A program made the position numbers and the translations under genes. The notes beneath the pieces are model-generated. The model saw only the letters and a program-made list of their open reading frames with translations. It did not search any database and was not told the DNA's origin. A stretch of DNA of 39,844 nucleotides. Source: Clostridiales bacterium. Its GTDB lineage: Bacteria; Bacillota; Clostridia; Lachnospirales; Lachnospiraceae. Positions 1-9,423 of this stretch are shown in pieces; the first letter of the stretch is position 1, and the number at the start of each line of letters is the position of its first letter. The stretch is from the NCBI GenBank assembly GCA_012523925.1, contig JAAYSQ010000220.1, positions 1 through 39,844 on the forward strand, written 5' to 3'.

Positions 1-99
1 CAGATTTATAAACTTTCGATATCGGAATAAGATTTTGTCATTTTACTTATTTTTAATTGTTAAATAATTATTCATATTATAGAAGTAGGGAGGGTTATT

Positions 100-1344
100 A
101 TGATAACACAGAGACCGAAGGGAACACAGGACTGGTACGGTGCTCAGATGCACAAACGTACAATCATCGAAGCAGCAGCTAGAAAAATATGCAAGGCTTA
201 TAATATAAAGGAAATTATAACACCAGCATTTGAACATACGATACTTTTTCAAAGAGGTGTCGGTGAGACAACAGATGTTGTTCAAAAGGAAATGTACACT
301 TTTGAGGATAAAGGACATCGTAGTATTACATTAAAACCAGAAGGTACTGCAGGCGCTGTTCGGGCATATCTAGAAAATGGCCTATTTGCAGAGAGTCAAC
401 CAACGAAATTGTTTTATATTACACAGGCATTTCGTTATGAGAATCCGCAAAGTGGAAGACTTCGTCAACATCATCAGTTCGGTATAGAATTCTTCGGATC
501 AGCTAGTCCATTGGCTGAGGTGGAACTGATTACTTTGTTAACTGAGTTCATGAAAGATATCGGACTAAAGGGGGCAAACCTCCATATTAATAGCATTGGC
601 TGTAAGAATTGTAGAAAAACATACAATGAAGCCCTTCTTACCTTCCTAAGGCAACATGAAGAACACTTATGTTCTACCTGTAAGGAAAGAATGCAGAAGA
701 ATCCCTTGCGTGTTCTTGATTGCAAGGTTCCGTCATGCAATGAGATTGTTAAGGATGCACCAAGAACAATAGAATACCTAGATGATGAATGTAAGTCACA
801 TTTCGATGAATTGCAAAGCTTGCTAAATGAGCTTGGTATTTCTTATCAAGTTGATACTGGAATTGTTCGAGGTTTGGATTACTATACCAAGACTGTATTT
901 GAATTTGTTAATGCAGATGGTTTTACCCTCTGCGGTGGCGGTAGATATGACGGACTTATTCATGAGATAGATGAGAAGCAAGATATTCCAGCAGTAGGCT
1001 TTGGATTTGGTATCGAACGTATTATTAATGAGTTGGAGGCTGAAGGAGTAGAATTGGAGCAGGAACCATCTATACAGCTATATGTAGGTATTCTTGGAAA
1101 AGAAGCGAAAGCATCCGCATATAAGATTGTTCATCAACTTCGGAATGCAGGAGTCATCGTTGAGACGGATTATCTGGATAGAAGTGTCAAAGCTCAGATG
1201 AAATATGCCAATAAGATTGGTGCAAAGAATACGGTAATCATTGGTGCAGATGAACTTTCCAATAATACAGCTAGAGTTAAGAATATGGAAACCGGAGAGC
1301 AAACAGAGGTTGCACTGGATAAATTAGTAGAATATTTTCTCTAA
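100..1344 (+). CDS. hisS: Histidyl-tRNA synthetase (class II)
   Basis: Charges tRNA-His with histidine in the cytoplasm. The 414-residue protein has the usual family length and class II layout. Motif 2 is visible as FRYE at about residues 111-114, followed by RQHHQFG. The HisRS-specific motifs RGLDYYT (about 257-263) and GGRYDGL (about 280-286) are present, as is a motif 3 region GFGFGIERI. The C-terminal part after about residue 325 is the expected anticodon-binding domain. The ATG is preceded by a GGGAGGG ribosome binding site. The gene converges on tyrS and the two share a bidirectional terminator. I see no T-box in the 99 bases available upstream, though a longer leader could lie outside the window. 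Confidence 0.97.
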   Translation: MITQRPKGTQDWYGAQMHKRTIIEAAARKICKAYNIKEIITPAFEHTILFQRGVGETTDVVQKEMYTFEDKGHRSITLKPEGTAGAVRAYLENGLFAESQPTKLFYITQAFRYENPQSGRLRQHHQFGIEFFGSASPLAEVELITLLTEFMKDIGLKGANLHINSIGCKNCRKTYNEALLTFLRQHEEHLCSTCKERMQKNPLRVLDCKVPSCNEIVKDAPRTIEYLDDECKSHFDELQSLLNELGISYQVDTGIVRGLDYYTKTVFEFVNADGFTLCGGGRYDGLIHEIDEKQDIPAVGFGFGIERIINELEAEGVELEQEPSIQLYVGILGKEAKASAYKIVHQLRNAGVIVETDYLDRSVKAQMKYANKIGAKNTVIIGADELSNNTARVKNMETGEQTEVALDKLVEYFL

Positions 1345-1390
1345 TCTAATTGAATAAATCAGACACCTAAATTATAGAAAAGGTGTATAT

Positions 1391-1434
1391 AAAAAGCTGT
1401 CTTACGTAATGGGAGTTACGATAGACAGCTTTTT
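1391..1434. terminator. Bidirectional terminator between hisS and tyrS
   Basis: A perfect 12-bp inverted repeat (1391-1402 with 1423-1434), whose arms carry AAGCTGTCT and its complement, is flanked by A's on the left and T's on the right. It can therefore stop transcription of hisS on the plus strand and tyrS on the minus strand. Confidence 0.9.
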
Positions 1435-1448
1435 TATTTCCAAAACAT

Positions 1449-2660
1449 TTACTTAATAATCTTAATGAACTTCTTCTTCCCTATCTTTAATACATCATTG
1501 CAGATTAATACATGGTCCAAGTCTCCCACCGTTAGCTTTTCACCGTTTAGCCTTACACCTTCTTGCCTTAAAAGACGAATAAATTCGCTACGACTATTAA
1601 CATAGTCTAACTTTATCAATGCAGGAATAATGTCATTTAAGGTATCATTTTCAAGGTCGATGATCAGCTCGGGTATTTCATCAGGAATTGCTTTCTTAGT
1701 AAAAGCAGTATTATAGAAATCCATTGCTTTCTTAAGATCATCTTCACTGTGGTATAATCCGGTAATAATTTTCGCCAAGTTAAATTTGACGTCACGAGGA
1801 TTTACGCCATTCTCCAGCTGTTCTTTGATTTTATCGATTTCATCAGGATGTTCGTCAGTCGCTAACTCAAAGTAACGGATAATTAACTGATCGGGAACTT
1901 CCATGACCTTCTTAAACATTACCTCTGCTGGTTCGTCAATACCGATGTAATTACCAAGACTTTTACTCATTTTTTGGATGCCATCTAAGCCTTCCAAAAT
2001 GGGCATGAACATGGCAACCTGCTGTTCTTGATCCATCGCCTTCTGCAATGTTCTACCCATCAGGATATTAAAGGTCTGATCCGTTCCACCTAATTCAATA
2101 TCGGCTTTTAATATGATGGAATCATAAGCTTGCATTAATGGATAGAAGAACTCATGAATCCCAATAGGAACTTGATTCTGGTATCTAGTTTGGAAATCAT
2201 CCCTCTCCAACATTCTTGCTACCGTGGTAGTAGAAGCAAGTTTAACAACATCTTCTAAAGTTAGTTTTGCAAGCCACTCACTATTAAAACGTACCTCGGT
2301 CTTATCTTTATCCAATATTTTAAATATCTGATCACAGTAGGTGGCTGCATTTTCTTTTATTTCTTCCTCACTTAGTGCTACCCGTCCTTTCGCTTTACCG
2401 GTTGGGTCGCCTATCTTACCTGTAAAGTCTCCAATAACAATGATAATCTTATGGCCTAAATCTTGCATTTGTTTCATTTTTCTAAGGACAACGGCATGAC
2501 CTAGATGAATGTCCGGCGCGGAAGGATCTAGCCCTAATTTTACAATCAATGGTTTGTTTAACTGACAGGACCTCTCTAGTTTTGCCAGTAGTTCTTCCTT
2601 GTTAACTAAAGTTTGAACGCCTTTTGTTATAATACGAAATTGTTCATTTGCTTTTAACAT
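1449..2660 (-). CDS. tyrS: Tyrosyl-tRNA synthetase (class I)
   Basis: Charges tRNA-Tyr with tyrosine. The 403-residue protein carries the class I signatures HLGH (residues 52-55, the HIGH motif) and KMSKS (230-234), with the Rossmann-fold region between. A C-terminal S4-type RNA-binding domain covers about residues 340-403 (NSRSEFIRLLRQEGVRLNG). The DIHLGHAVVLRKMKQ and GDFTGKIGDPTGK context resembles the TyrZ-like bacterial subtype. The ATG at 2660 is preceded by an AGGGGAG ribosome binding site on the minus strand. Expression is controlled by the T-box leader immediately upstream, whose specifier codon is UAC (Tyr), which independently confirms the amino acid. Confidence 0.97.
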   Translation of the reverse strand: MLKANEQFRIITKGVQTLVNKEELLAKLERSCQLNKPLIVKLGLDPSAPDIHLGHAVVLRKMKQMQDLGHKIIIVIGDFTGKIGDPTGKAKGRVALSEEEIKENAATYCDQIFKILDKDKTEVRFNSEWLAKLTLEDVVKLASTTTVARMLERDDFQTRYQNQVPIGIHEFFYPLMQAYDSIILKADIELGGTDQTFNILMGRTLQKAMDQEQQVAMFMPILEGLDGIQKMSKSLGNYIGIDEPAEVMFKKVMEVPDQLIIRYFELATDEHPDEIDKIKEQLENGVNPRDVKFNLAKIITGLYHSEDDLKKAMDFYNTAFTKKAIPDEIPELIIDLENDTLNDIIPALIKLDYVNSRSEFIRLLRQEGVRLNGEKLTVGDLDHVLICNDVLKIGKKKFIKIIK

Positions 2661-2720
2661 AATTCACATCTCCCCTAATATTTTTTAATTAAGAAATAAG
2701 CTAAGCATGAAAGAAGGTAT

Positions 2721-3003
2721 AAAAAAACTCGCCCTTTTGTTTCCAAAAGGACGAGATATCATCTCGTGTTACCACCTTAAGTTTATAAGTAACTCACATT
2801 ACTTACCTTATCAAGTACGTTATGATCAATAGGATCAATAAGATACTTTAGCACTATAACGGGTGCAGGTTCCCGTCGCATCCTACTTAGATTACTGTTC
2901 GGTGCGAAGCTCCAAGATGTATTCACAATTATTATCCATGAGCCTCTCATCAACCGGCATCTTTCTGTAAGTCTTCATAATTGCTACTTTTTCTTATCAT
3001 TGC
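2721..3003 (-). promoter_or_regulatory. Tyrosine T-box riboswitch in the tyrS leader
   Basis: Read on the minus strand, the leader contains the conserved T-box core AAGGTGGTAACACG (2778-2765), which pairs with the uncharged tRNA acceptor end. Upstream lie a GTAGGATGCGACGGG / CCCGTTA block and a stem I region with GATGAGAGG. The specifier loop reads GAATACATC, giving a UAC tyrosine codon at 2921-2919. Downstream of the T-box core is a factor-independent terminator: arms 2745-2755 and 2728-2738 (CTCGTCCTTTT / AAAAGGGCGAG, one wobble) with a seven-T tract at 2727-2721. Uncharged tRNA-Tyr should favour antitermination and raise tyrS expression. Confidence 0.95.
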
Positions 3004-3013
3004 TTTTTACTTA

Positions 3014-3042
3014 TGCATAGATTTATATGCATCTATATTCAA
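3014..3042 (-). promoter_or_regulatory. Candidate sigma-A promoter for tyrS
   Basis: On the minus strand, TTGAAT (3042-3037) is separated by 17 bases from TATGCA (3019-3014). A start near 3007 would put the 5' end just before T-box stem I, as expected. Confidence 0.55.
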
Positions 3043-3257
3043 TTGCTTTCGATATGAATTGCTAATCAATCCCTACCGAAAATTAAATTAGTAATACTAT
3101 ACGGCAAATTTCCAGATGTGTCAAGAGGATTTTTTAAGTCAGGCAATGTTCACATTGTTAATTAGGCCTGAACTGTTATTTTAATTAATTTAGACAAATA
3201 ACAATATAAATCAAATATTGACATCCCTAGCAATACCATTCATTTCACAGACAACGG

Positions 3258-3263
3258 TATAAT
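3258..3263 (+). promoter_or_regulatory. Candidate -10 element for the chitobiose phosphorylase gene
   Basis: A perfect TATAAT lies 36 bases before the start codon. The hexamer 17 bases upstream (ACCATT, 3235-3240) is a poor -35. A consensus TTGACA exists at 3218-3223 but is 34 bases from the TATAAT, too far to be its partner. A weak -35 would fit an activator-dependent promoter, and an AraC-type regulator is encoded in the same locus. An imperfectly spaced inverted repeat TCAGGC/GCCTGA (3139-3144, 3166-3171) lies further upstream. Confidence 0.4.
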
Positions 3264-3298
3264 TATCTTATCATACATAGATTGGGGTGTTGTTTATA

Positions 3299-5707
3299 AT
3301 GCAATATGGTTACTTTGATAATGATCATAGGGAATATGTAATTGAGAGAATGGATTTACCTACATCATGGACAAATTACTTAGGAGTTAAAGATATGTGT
3401 GCCGTTGTTAACCATACGGCAGGAGGCTATGTCTTCTATAAATCTCCACAATATCACCGGATTACACGCTTTCGCGCCAACAGTATTCCAATGGATCGGC
3501 CGGGGCATTATGTATACCTTAGGGATGATGAGACAGGCGATTATTGGAGTGTTTCTTGGCAGCCGGTGGGGAAGTCGCTAGAGGAGGCGAAGTATCAGTG
3601 TCGCCATGGTTTATCCTATACGAAATATCTATGTGAATATAGCAATATAAAAGCTGAACAAACTCTATTCATACCTATCGATGACCCAGTTGAATTATGG
3701 GATGTCAAGATACAGAATGCAGATACAAAAGAAAGAAGTTTAAGTATATTTTCATATTGTGAATTTTCATATCATCATATTGACATGGATAATCAAAATT
3801 TTCAGATGAGTAATTATGCGGCTGGCTCTTCCTATGAAGATGGTATTATTGAGCATGATTTATTCTATGAGGAGTTTGGGTATCAGTATTTTACTGCAAA
3901 TGTAATGCCGGATGGATTTGATTGTTTGCGGGATAAATTTATTGGACTTTATCGCACAGAAGATAATCCGATTGCTGTTGAGAAAGGGAATTGCAGCGGT
4001 AGTTTTGAAAAGGGGAATAATCATTGTGGAACTTTACATAAAAAGTTAGTTTTAAAACCAGGCGAAGAAATGCGTATTGTATTTATGTTAGGTGAAGGAA
4101 ATCGTAAAGCAGGGGAGAAAATCCGAAGCAAATATTCGGATCTAGGCAATGTAGATATTGCATTCCAGCAATTAGCGGATTTCTGGACGAAAAAACTTGA
4201 AAAATTTCAGATAAGTACACCGAATGATGGAATGAATACCTTGATTAATCAATGGAATTTATATCAAGCGGAGATTAACGTAATGTTTTCTAGATTTGCC
4301 TCTTTTATAGAGGTTGGTGGTAGAACAGGTCTTGGATATAGGGATACAGCGCAGGATGCAATGACAATTCCTCATTCAAACCCAAGGAAATGCCGTCAGA
4401 GAATTATGGAATTGTTGCGGGCATTAGTATCCAAAGGCTATGGCCTTCATTTATTCCAGCCGGAGTGGTTTGAACCTGACAAGGAAGTAAAGCCATTTAA
4501 GTCACCTACTGTTATACCTGAGCCTAATAAAGATGATATTATCCATGGAATTGATCAAGCATGTTCTGATGACGCTCTTTGGCTAGTTAGTGCTATTGTT
4601 GAATATGTTAAGGAGACCGGCGAACTATCTTTTCTGGATGAAGTGATAACCTATGCCGATGGTGGTAGTGGAACGGTTTATGAGCATATGACTAGAATAC
4701 TTGATTTTTCAGACGAACAAATCGGAGCAAATGGTATATGTAAGGGCCTAAGAGCGGATTGGAATGACTGCTTAAATCTTGGCGGTGGAGAAAGTGCCAT
4801 GGTTTCCTTCCTTCATTATTGGGCTTTAGGGAATTTCATTGAAGTAGCAACTTATCTAGGACGCAAGGAAGATGTCACCAAATATGCTTCCATGCAGGCT
4901 AGGGTCAAAGAAACCTGCGAGAAAGTACTTTGGGATAAAGAATGGTACATTCGAGGTATTACAAAGAATGGCAAAAAGATTGGCACCAGTGAAGACAAAG
5001 AAGGGAAAATCCATCTAGAATCTAATGCCTGGGCGGTACTTTCTGGTCTGGCAACTAAAGAAAGAGGAATAATGGCTATGGATTCCGTTGATCACTATCT
5101 ATATACACCTTATGGAATTATGCTAAATGGTCCTTCTTATACAGTACCCGATGATGATATAGGATTTGTAACCAGGGTTTATCCAGGTTTAAAGGAAAAT
5201 GGTGCAATCTTTAGTCACCCAAATCCATGGGCTTGGGCAGCAGAATGTATATTAGGTCGTGGGGATCGTGCGATGAAGTTTTATGATGCACTATGTCCTT
5301 ATTATCAAAATGATAAGATTGAGATACGAGAGGCGGAACCCTATTCTTATTGTCAATTTATTGTAGGTAAGGATCATACTGCCTTTGGCCGTGCAAGACA
5401 TCCCTTTATGACTGGAACCGCAGGATGGGCATATTTTTCAGCTACAAGGTATCTTCTTGGCATTCGCCCTGAATTAGATTCTCTACGGATTGATCCTTGC
5501 ATACCAGCAGAATGGGAAAAGTTTACGGTTCGTCGTGAATGGAGGGGAGCCTTCTATAATATTACAGTCCTGAATCCAGACAAAGTCATGAAGGGGGTCC
5601 AGTCGATTCAATTAAACGGCACCAATGTAGATCGTATCGATGTACAGCCAAAAGGCAGCGAGAATGAAGTTATTGTAATTATGGGCAATCGTAAGGAGGC
5701 TACCTAA
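3299..5707 (+). CDS. chbP: N,N'-diacetylchitobiose phosphorylase (GH94)
   Basis: Predicted to cleave chitobiose (GlcNAc-beta-1,4-GlcNAc) with phosphate into GlcNAc-1-phosphate and GlcNAc in the cytoplasm, saving ATP. The 802-residue protein is the length of Vibrio ChbP (about 801). The stretches RPGHYVYLRDDETGDYWSVS, FIEVGGRTGLGYRDTAQDA and RADWNDCLNLGGGES match my recollection of that family rather than cellobiose phosphorylase, which has ESGIGRGMGFRDSNQD at the second site. The DWND motif (residues 487-490) contains the expected general acid, and TGTAGW (705-710) is the phosphate-site loop. A longer reading frame from a GTG at 3287 exists, but that GTG overlaps the GGGGTG ribosome binding site; homologues begin MxYGYFDN, so ATG 3299 is chosen. 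The next gene follows with no gap. Activity on other beta-glucosides cannot be excluded. Confidence 0.88.
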   Translation: MQYGYFDNDHREYVIERMDLPTSWTNYLGVKDMCAVVNHTAGGYVFYKSPQYHRITRFRANSIPMDRPGHYVYLRDDETGDYWSVSWQPVGKSLEEAKYQCRHGLSYTKYLCEYSNIKAEQTLFIPIDDPVELWDVKIQNADTKERSLSIFSYCEFSYHHIDMDNQNFQMSNYAAGSSYEDGIIEHDLFYEEFGYQYFTANVMPDGFDCLRDKFIGLYRTEDNPIAVEKGNCSGSFEKGNNHCGTLHKKLVLKPGEEMRIVFMLGEGNRKAGEKIRSKYSDLGNVDIAFQQLADFWTKKLEKFQISTPNDGMNTLINQWNLYQAEINVMFSRFASFIEVGGRTGLGYRDTAQDAMTIPHSNPRKCRQRIMELLRALVSKGYGLHLFQPEWFEPDKEVKPFKSPTVIPEPNKDDIIHGIDQACSDDALWLVSAIVEYVKETGELSFLDEVITYADGGSGTVYEHMTRILDFSDEQIGANGICKGLRADWNDCLNLGGGESAMVSFLHYWALGNFIEVATYLGRKEDVTKYASMQARVKETCEKVLWDKEWYIRGITKNGKKIGTSEDKEGKIHLESNAWAVLSGLATKERGIMAMDSVDHYLYTPYGIMLNGPSYTVPDDDIGFVTRVYPGLKENGAIFSHPNPWAWAAECILGRGDRAMKFYDALCPYYQNDKIEIREAEPYSYCQFIVGKDHTAFGRARHPFMTGTAGWAYFSATRYLLGIRPELDSLRIDPCIPAEWEKFTVRREWRGAFYNITVLNPDKVMKGVQSIQLNGTNVDRIDVQPKGSENEVIVIMGNRKEAT

Positions 5708-7141
5708 ATGATAAAGTTTGGAACCGGCGGTTGGAGAGCGGTGATTGGAGACGGATTTACCAAAGCCAATATCCAGAAGCTTTCCAAGGGTTTGGCAATG
5801 AAGATGAAAGATGAAGGAGTAACTGATAAAGGAATCGTACTTGGGTATGATCGTCGTTTTCTATCAAAAGAAGCAATGCGATGGGCAGGGGAAATCTTTG
5901 CTGGGGAAGGAATTGAGGCATATTTAATAAACCGATCATCTCCTACTCCAATGATCATGCACTACGTGATGCATCATAAGTTACCCTATGGAATGATGGT
6001 AACAGCCAGTCATAATCCGGCTATTTACAATGGGATAAAAGTGTTTACCTATGGTGGATGTGATGCAGACGAAATGCAGACGCAAGAAATTGAAAATTAT
6101 ATCGCTGGTGTAGATGATGCAGAAGTTATCGGTATGGATTATGAAAAAGCAAAGGCAAAAGGTCTTATCCATGAGATTAATCCATTAAATGAATACATCG
6201 ACGCCATAGTGAATCGAGTAGATATGCAGGCGATACGCGATAAGGGTTTAAGAATAGCACTGGATCCGATGTACGGTGTTAGTGAAACTTCACTAAAAAC
6301 AATTCTGCTTACCGCAAGGTGCCATGTTGATACCATTCATGATCGGCATGATACACTATTTGGAGGTAAATTACCATCTCCATCTGCTGCTACTTTAAGA
6401 AGTTTGCAAAACCGTGTAATTGATCATAATCTTGACATTGGCATCGCCACAGACGGGGACGCGGATCGAATTGGCGTCATTGACGATACGGGTAAGTTCC
6501 TTCATCCGAATGATATCTTGGTGTTACTCTATTATTACCTTGTAAAGTATAAAGGATGGAGAGGGGCTGTGGTTCGAAATATAGCAACTACACATCTACT
6601 TGACAAAGTGGCCGAAAGCTTTGGCGAGAAATGCTATGAAGTACCCGTTGGTTTTAAACATATTTCATCAAAAATGAATGAAACAAATGCACTCATCGGA
6701 GGAGAATCCTCTGGTGGATTGGCTGTTCGTGGCCATATTAAAGGAAAAGATGGGATTTATGCAGCTACTCTATTAGTAGAGATGCTTGCCGTAATTGGGA
6801 AAAAACTCTCAGAGATTATGAGTGAAATTCATCAAGAATTTGGCTGTTATTATATAGAGGAGAAAGATTATCATTTTGATATTGAAAAGAAAAACGTAAT
6901 TTTTCAAACGGTCTTAGTAGATAAGTTACTTCCAGACTTTCCATATGAGATTCGTAAGATATCATATCTTGATGGATGCAAACTTTATTTTAGCAATGGT
7001 GGTTGGATGGTGATTAGATTTTCTGGTACAGAGCCATTGTTAAGAATATTCTGCGAAATGCCTGAGGAAGAGGAAGTGCAAAACTTATGTGATATCACGG
7101 AGAAATTTCTCGGCTTAAATTCAAGTGAACATAAAGTTTAA
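5708..7141 (+). CDS. Phosphohexomutase, probable GlcNAc-1-phosphate mutase
   Basis: A member of the alpha-D-phosphohexomutase superfamily, 477 residues. All four signature loops are intact: catalytic serine in TASHNP (Ser101), metal-binding DGDADR (249-254), sugar-binding GGESSGG (331-337) and phosphate-binding RFSGTEPLLR (437-446). The N-terminus FGTGGWRA is typical of the bacterial phosphoglucomutase/phosphomannomutase family. The start codon directly abuts the stop of the phosphorylase gene, with AAGGAGG inside the end of that gene, so the two are translated from one message. The phosphorylase would release GlcNAc-1-phosphate, so the likely job is conversion to GlcNAc-6-phosphate for the NagA/NagB route. 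That substrate is inferred from context; glucose-1-phosphate or mannose phosphates remain possible. Confidence 0.85.
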   Translation: MIKFGTGGWRAVIGDGFTKANIQKLSKGLAMKMKDEGVTDKGIVLGYDRRFLSKEAMRWAGEIFAGEGIEAYLINRSSPTPMIMHYVMHHKLPYGMMVTASHNPAIYNGIKVFTYGGCDADEMQTQEIENYIAGVDDAEVIGMDYEKAKAKGLIHEINPLNEYIDAIVNRVDMQAIRDKGLRIALDPMYGVSETSLKTILLTARCHVDTIHDRHDTLFGGKLPSPSAATLRSLQNRVIDHNLDIGIATDGDADRIGVIDDTGKFLHPNDILVLLYYYLVKYKGWRGAVVRNIATTHLLDKVAESFGEKCYEVPVGFKHISSKMNETNALIGGESSGGLAVRGHIKGKDGIYAATLLVEMLAVIGKKLSEIMSEIHQEFGCYYIEEKDYHFDIEKKNVIFQTVLVDKLLPDFPYEIRKISYLDGCKLYFSNGGWMVIRFSGTEPLLRIFCEMPEEEEVQNLCDITEKFLGLNSSEHKV

Positions 7142-7207
7142 AAGTTTATAAAAAGCAAAATGATATTTTGCATATATTACAAAGAAATGGTAAAATAGTA
7201 TTAAGTT

Positions 7208-7235
7208 AAGGGTTATCTAAAAGATAACCCTTTTT
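7208..7235 (+). terminator. Terminator after the phosphorylase-mutase pair
   Basis: An 11-bp perfect stem, AAGGGTTATCT (7208-7218) with its complement (7222-7232), a three-base loop and a T tract at 7231-7235. It separates the enzyme pair from the sensor kinase gene. Confidence 0.88.
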
Positions 7236-7324
7236 ACCTATATTTTATATATAAGAGGAAATTGCTCTGTAATTAAGGGGGACTAAATTATACAGTAACA
7301 TTTTGCTATATGGGGGTATGGGGA

Positions 7325-9247
7325 ATGGAGCGAAAAGAAAAAAAGATGGGCTTTTTCATAAACCGAAGGGCTGAAGAGGGCGGTAAAGATCTTCATACGA
7401 GCGACACAGAATTAGAACCGGGTAATTCATTCAAAACAAGTATATCACTAAGAAGAAGATTGCTTTTTCTAGTGGTTATTATATGGATTATACCGGTTCT
7501 ATTACTATGCTTTTTTATGATTATGTTTTATCGCAATAATATTATTAAGAAAACAACCACCTTAATGGAAGAAAGTCTAAAAAACTTCACCTATTTTTGT
7601 TCACAACGTATATACGAGTCTATTGATATTTCTAAGAAAACATCCTACGAACAAGTGATTGAAAAAGCATGGAGAAACTATATCTCTGAGGATATTGATC
7701 GAGCGGAGTTATACCGAGAAATCACTGGTAATCTAAAGAGTCGGTTCTATAATGATAATCGTTTTATTATTTCAGTATTCTATCTTAGCGATGAGCCAGA
7801 TCGTATTTATTATACATCTAGAAAAGATAATAACTACATCGATATTTACAAGAATAATGTTGAAGAGGTTGCTCAGAACATTACAAGTAAGGAGACTTCG
7901 GATGCACATGTTCGAATAATTGATGGAAGAATCTATATTATTCGTAATCTTTATACGACAACCAATTATACAAAGTTCGGGACACTGGTATTGGAATTAA
8001 ATAAGGATAAATTAATCGATGGATTTATGTTAAATAAGGATTACGAATTGGGTTTTTATATTAATGATACATCATCAATAATTTCTTATGACGGACGGCT
8101 TAAAGAGGAGGAGCAAAGTAATATCTTAAAAGAACTATCCAAGCAATATTCTAGGCAGATTAATCGCAAAATTATTCAAGTAAATGATAAGCCTTTTACC
8201 GGTTTACTGTATCAACAAAAGTGCGATGATTTTCACATAGGGTCTATCTTGATTTCTAATGATGATGTTATCTTTTCAGAGTTAAAAAATCTTTATTTTG
8301 TCATGTTTGTTATTATGTTAATTATTATACCTGTATTTATCTATATGCTTTATTTCATTGCACACCATATTTCAAAGCCAATGAGTAGAATGATTGCAGC
8401 TACCAAAATCATAGAACAGGGAGATCTTGGAGTGCAAATTGAAGGGGAGCCTATGCCGAATTTAGAATTTAATTTATTAATGATTGCATTTAACCAGATG
8501 TCCTCAGAAATAAAGTATTTGTTTGACTTTGCATATCATGAACAGATTGCTAGAAAAGATGCCAAAATTATGGCGTTACAATCCCAGATAAATCCTCATT
8601 TCCTTAACAACACATTGGAGATGATGAATTGGCAGGCTAGAATGGCTGGAGATATAAAAGTATCAAAAATGATCGAAGCCTTAGGAACATTGCTTAATTA
8701 TAGTATGGATAGATCGAATAGAAAACTCATCGATCTATCGGAAGAATTACGATGCGTTGAGGCTTATCTTTATATAGTTTCTATGCGATTTGGGAAACGA
8801 CTCAAGGTGGAAAAACAAATTGATCAGGATTTATTACAATTGCAAGTTCCTCAACTGATACTTCAGCCTTTAATTGAAAATGCTGTAGTTCATGGGGTTG
8901 AAAAGGTTAAGAATGGCACAATACAGATTAAAATATTTAAAGAGAATCAGAATGTATTATTACAAATTATTAATACTGGTAAAAATATGACAGAGGATGA
9001 TATTAAGCGAGTTGAAGCTTTATTAAACGGCGTTAACCAAGAAGAAAATGGGAAGATCAAGCATAAATCGCTAGGGATACGAAATGTGAATGAACGAATA
9101 AAATTAATCTATGGGAATGAATATGGACTTACAATTCAGCCGATCGCTGAAGGAGAAACGGCATCAACGATAGTTATACCTTATAACATGGATCAAAATA
9201 AGGTTAATAATAATATAACAAAATCCATACGTAATAAACTGAAATAG
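7325..9247 (+). CDS. YesM-type sensor histidine kinase
   Basis: Membrane sensor of the LytS/YesM (His_kinase, PF06580-type) group, about 640 residues. Positions below count from an upstream in-frame ATG at 7310. A first transmembrane helix lies at about 51-74, then an extracellular sensing region of about 250 residues, a second helix at about 328-350 and a HAMP-like linker (ISKPMSRMIAATKIIEQGDLG). The phosphoacceptor motif QINPHFLNN has His430, and the ATPase N-box LIENAVVHG has Asn524. A C-terminal GIRNVNERIKLIYG is the G-box region. The start at 7325 is preferred because GGGGG sits eight bases before it, whereas the ATG at 7310 has no ribosome binding site. It probably senses extracellular sugar or the loaded binding protein and signals to the AraC-type regulator four genes downstream. 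Confidence 0.92.
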   Translation: MERKEKKMGFFINRRAEEGGKDLHTSDTELEPGNSFKTSISLRRRLLFLVVIIWIIPVLLLCFFMIMFYRNNIIKKTTTLMEESLKNFTYFCSQRIYESIDISKKTSYEQVIEKAWRNYISEDIDRAELYREITGNLKSRFYNDNRFIISVFYLSDEPDRIYYTSRKDNNYIDIYKNNVEEVAQNITSKETSDAHVRIIDGRIYIIRNLYTTTNYTKFGTLVLELNKDKLIDGFMLNKDYELGFYINDTSSIISYDGRLKEEEQSNILKELSKQYSRQINRKIIQVNDKPFTGLLYQQKCDDFHIGSILISNDDVIFSELKNLYFVMFVIMLIIIPVFIYMLYFIAHHISKPMSRMIAATKIIEQGDLGVQIEGEPMPNLEFNLLMIAFNQMSSEIKYLFDFAYHEQIARKDAKIMALQSQINPHFLNNTLEMMNWQARMAGDIKVSKMIEALGTLLNYSMDRSNRKLIDLSEELRCVEAYLYIVSMRFGKRLKVEKQIDQDLLQLQVPQLILQPLIENAVVHGVEKVKNGTIQIKIFKENQNVLLQIINTGKNMTEDDIKRVEALLNGVNQEENGKIKHKSLGIRNVNERIKLIYGNEYGLTIQPIAEGETASTIVIPYNMDQNKVNNNITKSIRNKLK

Positions 9248-9423
9248 TGCTTTAATAAAGCAATATCAACATAACCATTATTAATAATATAGCAAGAATG
9301 AACAAATAATATCAAGTTGAGCCAATGCTTTTTATAATATTTGATTATATAATAATATTGAACCACATAAAGAAAAGAAATACTCTTGTGGGATTATAAT
9401 TATTGTATAAGGAGGACTATTTT

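Noticed and set aside
9301-9310. ACAAATAA-like motif shared between the spacers upstream of chbP (about 3194) and the binding-protein gene, considered as a common operator
   Set aside because: The same 8-mer also occurs upstream of the unrelated cold-shock gene (about 17920), so in AT-rich DNA it is not evidence for a shared regulator.
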